This document shows, piece after piece, positions 8,752 to 15,764 of a DNA stretch of 64,000 nt (positions are counted from its first letter, which is position 1; every line of letters starts with the position of its first letter). Where the stretch lies: NCBI RefSeq assembly GCF_004342025.1, contig NZ_SLWN01000004.1:124001-188000 (forward strand). Reading direction: 5' to 3'. This DNA is from Kribbella steppae. Lineage in GTDB: Bacteria > Actinomycetota > Actinomycetes > Propionibacteriales > Kribbellaceae. The notes under the pieces were generated by a model, which did no database searches, had not been told where the DNA came from, and saw only the letters and a program-made list of their open reading frames with translations. The translations under genes were made by a program, and so were the position numbers.

Positions 8752-11157
8752 TTGTCCACCTCCGACTCCGCCAGGCCGGCGCCGACCCCGTCCGACCGCC
8801 CTTGGCTCGACCCCGCGCTGGCGGTCGAGAAGCGGGCGGAGTTGCTGCTGCAGGCGATGACCCTGGACGAGAAGATCGCACAGCTCGGCAGCCGCTGGGC
8901 CGGCAACGACATGGCCGATCACGAACTCCCCGCAGACGAGACCATCAACGTGGCGCCGATGGAGGACGTGTTCGCCGCCGGCGGATCGCTCTCGCTGGAG
9001 GAGGCGAGCCGGCACGGCCTCGGCCACCTCACCCGGGTCTGGGGCAGCGTCCCGCAATCGGTCGAGCACGGCGTGACAGAGCTGATCCGCCAGCACAAGG
9101 TGGTGCTCGAGGGGTCCCGGCTCGGCGTCCCCGCACTGGTGCACGAGGAGTGCCTGACCGGCTTCACGACGTACGGCGCGACCGTCTATCCAGCCTCGAT
9201 CGCGTGGGGTGCGACGTTCGATCCCGAGTTGGTCGAGCGGATGGCCGCGGCGATCGGGCGCGATATGGCCGCGGTCGGGGTGCATCAGGGGTTGTCGCCG
9301 GTGCTGGACGTCGTCCGCGACTATCGGTGGGGCCGGGTCGAGGAGACGATCGGTGAGGATCCGTACCTGGTCGCAATTCTCGGGTCGGCGTACGTCCGCG
9401 GTCTGCAGAGTGCCGGTGTGCTCGCGACACTGAAACATTTCGCTGGGTATTCGGCGTCGAGGGCAGGACGCAACCACGGGCCGGTGTCGATGGGGCGTCG
9501 CGAGTTGCTCGACTTCATCCTGCCGACGTTCGAGACCGCGATCGCGACCGCCGATGCGGGATCGGTGATGAGTTCGTACTCCGACATCGACGGCCTGCCG
9601 GCGAGTGCGGATCCTTGGCTGTTCACCGAGGTACTGCGTGACGACTGGGGTTTCGGTGGCACGGTCGTGTCGGACTACTGGGCGGTGCCGTTCCTTTCGT
9701 CGATGCATCGCGTCGCGGTCGACAACGCGGACGCCGGTGTGGTCGCGCTGACCGCCGGCACCGATGTCGAGCTGCCGGACACGATCGGGTTCGCGGACTT
9801 GGCCGACAAGGTCAAGGCGGGTGAGGTCTCCGAGGACCTGGTCGATCGCGCAGCCCGCCGACTGCTGCTGCAGAAGGTCAAGCTCGGTCTGCTCGATCCC
9901 GACTGGACTCCGCAGGGTTCGGTCCGCGACGACGGCGTCGACCTCGACTCGGCCGAGAACCGCGAGATCGCGCAGCAGTTGGCCGAGCGCTCGGTCATCC
10001 TACTCGACGCGGGATCCGCACTGCCGCTGAATCGCGACCTGCGAAAGATCGCGGTGGTCGGACCGTCTGCGGACGATCCGCGCACGCTGATGGGTTGCTA
10101 CGCGTTCCCGAACCACGTGCTGCCGCGGTACCCGGACCGCGGTCTCGGCGTCGGCGTGATCAGTCCGCTCGATGCCTTGCGCCACGAGATCGACGGCGTG
10201 GAACTCGTGCACGTGAAGGGTTGTGAGGTCACCGGCGAGGACCGGTCGGGTTTCGAGGCTGCGGTGACGGCGGCGCGCGACGCCGAGCTGTGCATCGCGT
10301 ACGTCGGCGATCTGTCCGGACTGTTCGGCCACGGCACCTCCGGCGAGGGCTGCGACGCGGAGGACCTGCGGCTGCCCGGCGTACAGGGGGAACTGCTCTC
10401 AGCACTGCTCGACACCGGTACGCCGGTTGTCGTGGTGGTCGTGTCGGGTCGTCCGTACGCGCTCGGCGACATCGCGGATCGGGTTGCCGGTCTGGTGCAG
10501 GCGTTCCTCCCCGGCCAGAAGGGTGCGGCCGCGATCGCCGGCGTACTGAGTGGCCGGATCGTGCCGAGCGGCAAGCTGCCGGTGCAGATCCCGCGGCACG
10601 TCGGCGGCCAGCCCGGTACGTACCTGCAGCCGGCTCTCGGCAGTGTGGAGAGTGCGGGGATCAGCGGGCTGGAGGCCAGGCCGCTGTTCCCGTTCGGGTA
10701 CGGCGCGTCGTACACCAGCTTCGAGGTCGGCGACCTGCGGCTGAGTGCGACCGAGATCAGGAACGACGGTGAGTTCACCGCGACTGTGCGAGTCCGCAAC
10801 ACCGGTGAGCGGGCGGGTGACGAGGTCGTCCAGCTCTACCTGCACGACGTGGTGGCGCGGATCGCCCGGCCGCTCAAGCTGCTGACCGGGTTCGCCCGGG
10901 TGTCGTTGGAGCCGGGTGCGGCCGTCGATGTCACCTTCCGTGTGCACGCGGATCGCACCGCGTACACGGGGCCGGACCTGCTCCGGATCGTCGAGCCTGG
11001 TGACGTCGACGTGATGATCGGCACGTCGTCACAGGACCTGCCGTGTCGGGCTTTGGTCCGGGTTACCGGGGATGTGAGGGTGGTGGGGCACGACCGCAGG
11101 CTGACAACTCCGGTCGAGGTCACGCCTGTCGTCGCCGAGGAAGCAGGAGGAGGGTGA
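8752..11157 (+). CDS. GH3 family beta-glucosidase / beta-xylosidase
   Basis: An 801-residue glycoside hydrolase family 3 enzyme without a signal peptide, so probably intracellular. The N-terminal barrel shows KHFAGYSASRAGRNHGPVSMG and the nucleophile region GTVVSDYWAV (aspartate of SDY). The alpha/beta sandwich follows (LMGCYAFPNHV...GEGCDAEDLRLPG), then a C-terminal fibronectin III-like domain (GDEVVQLYLHDVVARIARPLKLLTGFARV). The TTG at 8752 is chosen because GGGAG lies 6 bases upstream and the operator would otherwise be inside the gene; a GTG at 8665 is the alternative. It is followed immediately by LacI and divergent from the sugar importer, so it likely cleaves the imported beta-linked oligosaccharide. 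Confidence 0.92.
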   Translation: MSTSDSARPAPTPSDRPWLDPALAVEKRAELLLQAMTLDEKIAQLGSRWAGNDMADHELPADETINVAPMEDVFAAGGSLSLEEASRHGLGHLTRVWGSVPQSVEHGVTELIRQHKVVLEGSRLGVPALVHEECLTGFTTYGATVYPASIAWGATFDPELVERMAAAIGRDMAAVGVHQGLSPVLDVVRDYRWGRVEETIGEDPYLVAILGSAYVRGLQSAGVLATLKHFAGYSASRAGRNHGPVSMGRRELLDFILPTFETAIATADAGSVMSSYSDIDGLPASADPWLFTEVLRDDWGFGGTVVSDYWAVPFLSSMHRVAVDNADAGVVALTAGTDVELPDTIGFADLADKVKAGEVSEDLVDRAARRLLLQKVKLGLLDPDWTPQGSVRDDGVDLDSAENREIAQQLAERSVILLDAGSALPLNRDLRKIAVVGPSADDPRTLMGCYAFPNHVLPRYPDRGLGVGVISPLDALRHEIDGVELVHVKGCEVTGEDRSGFEAAVTAARDAELCIAYVGDLSGLFGHGTSGEGCDAEDLRLPGVQGELLSALLDTGTPVVVVVVSGRPYALGDIADRVAGLVQAFLPGQKGAAAIAGVLSGRIVPSGKLPVQIPRHVGGQPGTYLQPALGSVESAGISGLEARPLFPFGYGASYTSFEVGDLRLSATEIRNDGEFTATVRVRNTGERAGDEVVQLYLHDVVARIARPLKLLTGFARVSLEPGAAVDVTFRVHADRTAYTGPDLLRIVEPGDVDVMIGTSSQDLPCRALVRVTGDVRVVGHDRRLTTPVEVTPVVAEEAGGG

Positions 11158-11161
11158 TGAG

Positions 11162-12208
11162 ATGTCGCGGTTGAAGGGTCGCGTCACCCTGGCCAGCGTC
11201 GCCGGCACCGCCGGGGTGTCGGTCGCCACGGTCTCCAAGGTGCTCAACGGGCGCAGCGACGTCTCGCCGGCGACGCGGGCGCGGGTGCAGGAGATCCTCG
11301 AGCGGCACGGGTACGTCGGCCGCCGGCCCGAACCCGTCGAGCGGGACACCGTCGAGCTGTTCTACCAAGGCGTGGTGAACGCGTACTCGGTCGAGGTGAT
11401 CCAAGGCGTCGTCGAGGCCGGCAAGGTGGCGGGCGTGGACGTCGTCCTGAACGCACATCCGCCGCACCCGCAGACCTCGAGCGCCGGCCGGGCCGCGCGC
11501 TGGATCCGCGAACTCATCGGCAACGGCCGGCGCGCGGCCATCGGCATCACCAGCGAACTGGCCGACGCCGACCTGGCCGCACTGTCCAGGGCCCGGCTAC
11601 CGCTCGTGGTCGTCGACCCGGCCAACATCCCGCAGCCGGACGTGACGAGTGTCGGCTCGACCAACTTCGCCGGCGGGATGGCGGCCACCCAGCACCTGCT
11701 GTCGCTCGGGCACCGGCGGATCGCGTACGTCGGCGGACCGCCGACCTCGGGCTGCAACCAGGCCCGGATGAGCGGTTTCCGCAGCGCGATGGAAGCCGTC
11801 GGCGCGCCGGTGCCACCGGAGTACATCTGGTTGCGGGACTTCCTGTACGACGACGGTCTGGCCGGCGGAGCCAGCATGCTCGACCTGCCGGACCGGCCGA
11901 CCGCGATCTTCGCCGGCAGCGACGAGGTCGCCCTCGGCATCCTGGAGGCGGCCCGCGCCCGCGGCCTGCGCATCCCCGAAGACCTCAGCGTGGTCGGTTT
12001 CGACGACACCGAGGTGGCCCGGCTGGCGTCCCCACCGCTCACCACCGTGAAGCAGCCGCTGCGCGAGATGGGCGCTGTAGCCCTGCGCACCGCACTCCAG
12101 CTCGCCGCGGGCGAGAAGGTGGACTCCCATCACGTGGAGCTGGCGACCACCCTCATCATCCGCGCCTCCGCGGCCCCCACCCACTACACGTCGATCGCCG
12201 CCTCCTAG
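11162..12208 (+). CDS. LacI family transcriptional regulator
   Basis: A 348-residue LacI/GalR repressor. The N-terminal helix-turn-helix reads VTLASVAGTAGVSVATVSKVLNGRSDVSPATRARVQEIL with hinge region YVGRRPEPV. The periplasmic-binding-protein-like sensor domain includes HRRIAYVGGPPTSGCNQAR and IPEDLSVVGFDDTEVARLASPPLTTVKQP. It starts 4 bases after the beta-glucosidase stop with AGGAGGAGG as ribosome site, so the two form one operon. It most likely autoregulates this operon and the divergent importer through the palindromes at 8566-8576 and 8696-8710. Confidence 0.93.
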   Translation: MSRLKGRVTLASVAGTAGVSVATVSKVLNGRSDVSPATRARVQEILERHGYVGRRPEPVERDTVELFYQGVVNAYSVEVIQGVVEAGKVAGVDVVLNAHPPHPQTSSAGRAARWIRELIGNGRRAAIGITSELADADLAALSRARLPLVVVDPANIPQPDVTSVGSTNFAGGMAATQHLLSLGHRRIAYVGGPPTSGCNQARMSGFRSAMEAVGAPVPPEYIWLRDFLYDDGLAGGASMLDLPDRPTAIFAGSDEVALGILEAARARGLRIPEDLSVVGFDDTEVARLASPPLTTVKQPLREMGAVALRTALQLAAGEKVDSHHVELATTLIIRASAAPTHYTSIAAS

Positions 12209-12231
12209 GGTCGCTCCGGCGTCAGAAGCCG

Positions 12232-12276
12232 CCTGGTCCCGTTAGGGCTGGACTGCCTGGTCCCGTGAGGGCTGGA
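12232..12276. repeat. tandem 24-base direct repeat at the peptidase E 3' end
   Basis: A 21-base unit at 12232-12252 recurs at 12256-12276 with one mismatch, a period of 24 bases (8 codons). On the minus strand the first copy encodes QPSRDQA in peptidase E. The second copy has TAA where the first has TCA, and that TAA is the gene's stop codon. Confidence 0.8.
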
Positions 12277-13000
12277 ACAGTTTCCAGTGCCCCTCGGAGA
12301 CGACTCGGGCGGCGCCGTCGACCACCGCGATCGCGGTCTCGTCGTCGATCGCGTACGTCGGTGCGGGAATCCGTGCCGCCCACTTCTCTGTGTTGGCCAA
12401 GGAAGCGTCGGGGTGGTGCACGTGGTCCAGGTGCGGGATCACCGCGAAGTCAACGAGTCCCGCTCCCTGTCCCGTGACCAGGATTCTGTCGACGTCCCCC
12501 TCGGGCGTGGCGAAGGCGACGTCCTCCGACTTCAGCGGTCCATCGTTCCCGCGGGGCGGTTCGACGTAGGTCTCGACGAAGGTGGAGGTAGCAGCGATGG
12601 CCCCGGCGCTCACCCCCACGTAGACCGCCTCGGAGCGCAGCGTCGGCAGGAGATCGGTCAAACCGGAGCGCCGCATCCAGTTGGCGAGGAACAGCGGGTC
12701 GCCGCCCCAGACCAGCAGTGCGTCGGCGTCGCGGACCGTTGGCACCCAAGCAGCCTCCTCGATGCTCGGCAGCACCGACAGCTCAAGGATCCCCAACGAT
12801 TTCCAACCCAGGTCACACAGCGGCGATGGACCCTTGCCGCTCATCGCCTGCCACGCCATGTAGGGCGCGCCGGGGAAGGGGTAGATGGCGGTGGGGATGA
12901 ACAGGGCGTTGGACTCGGCGATCGGCTTGCCCAGCAGGTCGACCAGCGCGTCGTGGATGCTGCTGTTCTTGATCCCGCCCGAGGTGAGAAGAAGCCTCAT
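12242..13000 (-). CDS. pepE: peptidase E (family S51) / Type 1 glutamine amidotransferase-like protein
   Basis: A 252-residue S51-family protein related to alpha-aspartyl dipeptidase PepE. The nucleophile elbow is GVSAGAIA (serine 131) and the preceding strand-loop is LLVWGGDPLFL; a histidine-rich segment HLDHVHHPDAS and DDETAIAV follow. Length is slightly above E. coli PepE (about 229). I start at the ATG at 13000 with AGGAAGGTAGG upstream; the longer frame to 13090 lacks support. Its C-terminus ends inside a 24-base tandem duplication. It is divergent from the helicase gene with about 200 bases between. Expected role is cytoplasmic hydrolysis of N-terminal Asp dipeptides. Confidence 0.88.
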   Translation of the reverse strand: MRLLLTSGGIKNSSIHDALVDLLGKPIAESNALFIPTAIYPFPGAPYMAWQAMSGKGPSPLCDLGWKSLGILELSVLPSIEEAAWVPTVRDADALLVWGGDPLFLANWMRRSGLTDLLPTLRSEAVYVGVSAGAIAATSTFVETYVEPPRGNDGPLKSEDVAFATPEGDVDRILVTGQGAGLVDFAVIPHLDHVHHPDASLANTEKWAARIPAPTYAIDDETAIAVVDGAARVVSEGHWKLFQPSRDQAVQP

Positions 13001-13127
13001 GGTCCTACCTTCCTGCGTTGCAATCTGGTGATCCCACGTGCGCCAGACGCAATACCAGCTCGCCGGAAGGATTGCGGGGCGGCGCCTCATTCTGTACCGT
13101 TGTGTGTTTGTGCGGAGGCATAAAAAA

Positions 13128-13145
13128 ATGCCCCTCTCGGGGCAT
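13128..13145 (-). terminator. hairpin with T-tract, minus orientation
   Basis: ATGCCCC-TCTC-GGGGCAT is a perfect 7-bp stem with a 4-base loop. On the minus strand it is followed by seven Ts, the form of an intrinsic terminator. It lies upstream of peptidase E rather than after a minus-strand gene, so it would block antisense readthrough from the helicase side, or it may belong to a small minus-strand transcript. Confidence 0.5.
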
Positions 13146-13163
13146 CTGATAACAGATTATCAG
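13146..13163. promoter_or_regulatory. 18-base operator-like palindrome before helicase gene
   Basis: CTGATAACAGATTATCAG consists of perfect 7-base arms (CTGATAA/TTATCAG) around CAGA. It is markedly AT-rich in a GC-rich genome and lies 37 bases before the GTG start used for the HelD-like gene, abutting the hairpin at 13128-13145. It resembles a dimeric regulator site. No adjacent regulator gene is evident. Confidence 0.5.
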
Positions 13164-13199
13164 GAAATTCCGCGGTGCGCAATGGGACTTGGGGGCAAG

Positions 13200-15473
13200 G
13201 TGACGGACGAGGTGCTGGCACGGGAGATCGCCGCCGAACAAGGCGATGTGACGACGATGTACGACCGGCTCGACGTGCTCCGGGAACGCGCCAGAGGCGA
13301 ATTGGCGCGGGTCCAACAGGAGGAGACGACCGAAACCGAACAGAGTTACACCGAACGCGAATCGTTCACCGACCTGTTCTCCGGCCGATTCGCGCAGTTG
13401 TCGTCGGTGGAACGCGGACTGTGTTTCGGCCGGATCGACACCGGCGACGATGAGCGGTTCCACGTCGGCCGGATCGGGCTGTTCGACGAGGACTACGACC
13501 CGCTCCTGATCGACTGGCGGACACCGGTCGCGCAGGTGTTCTACTGGGCGACCCCGGCGGCCCCGCTCGGCGTCACGCGACGCCGGCACATCCGGCTGCA
13601 GGGTCGGTCAGTGGTCGGGGTCGACGACGATGTCCTGGACCTCGACGCCATCGGTGACTCGGAGCGGCGGACGCTGATCGGCGAGGCCGCCCTGCTGTCG
13701 TCACTCGGCGCCAGCCGCACCGGCCGGATGAACGAGATCGTCGCGACGATCCAGTCCGAGCAGGACGAGATCATCCGGTCCGGCCTGCCCGGTGTGCTCG
13801 TCGTCCAGGGCGGCCCGGGCACCGGCAAGACGGTCGTCGCGTTGCATCGGGCGGCGTACCTGCTCTACACCCACCGCGAGCAGCTCGCGCGCAGCGGCGT
13901 ACTGGTGGTCGGGCCGAACAGCACGTTCCTCCGCTACATCGATCAGGTCCTCCCCTCGCTCGGTGAGACCGATGTCGTCCTGGCGACGATCAGCGAGCTC
14001 TACCCGGGAGTCGTGGCGACCGCGCCGGAGTCCGAGACCGCTGCCCGGGTCAAGGGCGGCGAGGCGATGGCCGACGTACTCGCGCAGGCGGTGCGCGACT
14101 TCCAGTTGGTCCCGACCGCACCGATCGAGTTGAAGGTCGACCAGCAAAGGTTGGTCCTGCGGCCGGGCGCCGTACGGAAAGCGCGGCAGCGGGCCCGGGA
14201 CACGGACCGGCCGCACAACCGAGCTCGGCCGATCTTCGTGCGCGGGATCCTCACCGCACTGACCAATCAGATCGTCGACCGGCTCGGGCGGCAGTACCTC
14301 AGTGAGGAGGACATCAAGGACATCCGCAAGGAGCTGGCCGAGGACGACCGGGTCCGGGCGCTGCTGGATCGGCTCTGGCCCGAGCTCACTCCGCAGATCC
14401 TCGTCTCCGTCCTGCTGTCGTCGCCGGAGCGACTCGAGGCCGCGGCTCCGCAGCTCGCCGACGACGAACGAGCAGCGGTACTGCGTCCGGTCGACGCGGA
14501 CTGGACACAGTCCGATGTCGCGCTCCTCGACGAGGCGGCCGAGCTGCTCGGCGACACCGACGGGACAGTTGCCGCACGCAACCGTAAGGACGCGGACGAC
14601 GCCGCGACCGAAGCGGCTAACCGCGAGTACGCCCGTGGAGTCGTCCAGATCGAGCTGACTGCCGACCGGATGACGCTGATGCCGTGGGAGATCGAGCAGT
14701 TCGCCGAGTTGGTCCATCGGCGGACGCAGCTGATCGAGAACCCGGGCACCGTAGCCGAGCGGGCGGCGTCGGATCGCACTTGGGTGTTCGGGCACGTCAT
14801 CGTCGACGAGGCGCAGGAGTTGTCCGCGATGGACTGGCGGATGCTGATGCGCCGCTGCCCGCGCCGGTCGATGACGCTGGTCGGCGACATCGCCCAGACC
14901 GGTTCGGCGGCGGGCATCGCGTCGTGGGCCGACGTACTCGACAAGTACGCACCGCGGCGGTGGCGGAGCGCCCAGCTGACCGTGAACTACCGCACGCCGC
15001 TCGAGATCATGGCCGTCGCGGCCGACGTCCTGGCCGCGATCGACCCGACACTCAGCCCGCCGGACTCCGTCCGCGAAACCGGCATCCAACCGTGGATCGA
15101 CGCGGTCCCTCCCGATGCGTTCCTCGATGTCCTCGTCGCCACGATCAAGTTCGAGCGCCAGGCGCTCGGCGACGGCCGGCTCGCGGTCATCGTCCCCACA
15201 CCCCGGTACGACGAGTTGGCCGCCGTACTCTTTGACGTTGCCCACGGCCACGACCCGTCCGTCCTGGACGCGGACACCGCCCTCCTCGACGTCGCCCAGT
15301 CCAAAGGGCTCGAGTTCGACGCCGTCCTGATCGCGGACCCCGCCGGCATCATCAACGAGTCGGACCGCGGCCTGTCCGACCTCTACGTAGCCCTGACCCG
15401 CCCCACCAAACGCCTGACCATCCTCAGCCCAGGCGACCTCCCGGAGGTGCTACGACGTACTCCTCAGCGGTGA
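13200..15473 (+). CDS. helR: HelD/HelR-like UvrD-family helicase (RNA polymerase recycling ATPase)
   Basis: About 757 residues of the HelD group, superfamily 1 ATPases that bind RNA polymerase and dismantle stalled complexes; some actinobacterial members (HelR) also displace rifamycins. The N-terminus is a coiled-coil arm (AREIAAEQGDVTTMYDRLDVLRERARGELARVQQEE). Walker A GGPGTGKTVVALHRAAYLLY follows, then a long insert with basic RKARQRARDTDRPHNRARPIF, motif II HVIVDEAQELSAMDWRMLMRRCP, motif III LVGDIAQTG and motif VI YVALTRPTKRLTIL. GTG 13200 is chosen for the GGGGG 5 bases upstream; ATG 13182 is the alternative. HelR-type function is inferred from architecture, not proven. Confidence 0.85.
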   Translation: MTDEVLAREIAAEQGDVTTMYDRLDVLRERARGELARVQQEETTETEQSYTERESFTDLFSGRFAQLSSVERGLCFGRIDTGDDERFHVGRIGLFDEDYDPLLIDWRTPVAQVFYWATPAAPLGVTRRRHIRLQGRSVVGVDDDVLDLDAIGDSERRTLIGEAALLSSLGASRTGRMNEIVATIQSEQDEIIRSGLPGVLVVQGGPGTGKTVVALHRAAYLLYTHREQLARSGVLVVGPNSTFLRYIDQVLPSLGETDVVLATISELYPGVVATAPESETAARVKGGEAMADVLAQAVRDFQLVPTAPIELKVDQQRLVLRPGAVRKARQRARDTDRPHNRARPIFVRGILTALTNQIVDRLGRQYLSEEDIKDIRKELAEDDRVRALLDRLWPELTPQILVSVLLSSPERLEAAAPQLADDERAAVLRPVDADWTQSDVALLDEAAELLGDTDGTVAARNRKDADDAATEAANREYARGVVQIELTADRMTLMPWEIEQFAELVHRRTQLIENPGTVAERAASDRTWVFGHVIVDEAQELSAMDWRMLMRRCPRRSMTLVGDIAQTGSAAGIASWADVLDKYAPRRWRSAQLTVNYRTPLEIMAVAADVLAAIDPTLSPPDSVRETGIQPWIDAVPPDAFLDVLVATIKFERQALGDGRLAVIVPTPRYDELAAVLFDVAHGHDPSVLDADTALLDVAQSKGLEFDAVLIADPAGIINESDRGLSDLYVALTRPTKRLTILSPGDLPEVLRRTPQR

Positions 15474-15476
15474 GGG

Positions 15477-15493
15477 AGGCACTGGCAGTGCCT
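15477..15493 (+). terminator. short hairpin after helicase gene
   Basis: AGGCACT-GGC-AGTGCCT, a perfect 7-bp stem, begins four bases after the helicase stop codon. There is no T-tract, as is common for actinobacterial terminator hairpins. Confidence 0.5.
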
Positions 15494-15544
15494 GGATCGG
15501 CAGGGACTCCCCGCGAGGGGCGCGGGAGCGTCTTCACTGGATGC

Positions 15545-15664
15545 ATGCGAGCGACTTACATGTACAAGGCCGGTGACGTGCGCGTCATCGACGTACCGGA
15601 TCCGGTCGCTCAACCGCACTCCGCCTCCTCTCCCGCGACGCTCCGTCCGCCAAGTGGCTTCTGA
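15545..15664 (+). pseudogene. truncated zinc-dependent alcohol dehydrogenase, N-terminal stub
   Basis: The frame opens MRATYMYKAGDVRVIDVPDPV, which matches the conserved beginning of medium-chain zinc alcohol dehydrogenases (compare the family start MRA..MYGAGDVRVE..PDP). After about 21 residues homology is lost (AQPHSASSPATLRPPSGF) and a stop follows, so zinc- and NAD-binding parts are absent. Only the first roughly 6% of the roughly 340-380-residue family remains. It lies between the helicase and the PBP gene in about 290 bases otherwise without genes. Confidence 0.6.
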
Positions 15665-15764
15665 GTAAGCGAATGGTCACGGTTGGTGAGAACTTTGGGC
15701 AGATGAGTTAAGTCCGTAACGAAAAGGTCCCGGAAAGCCCTGTCCTGACGTAATCTGCCGGACC

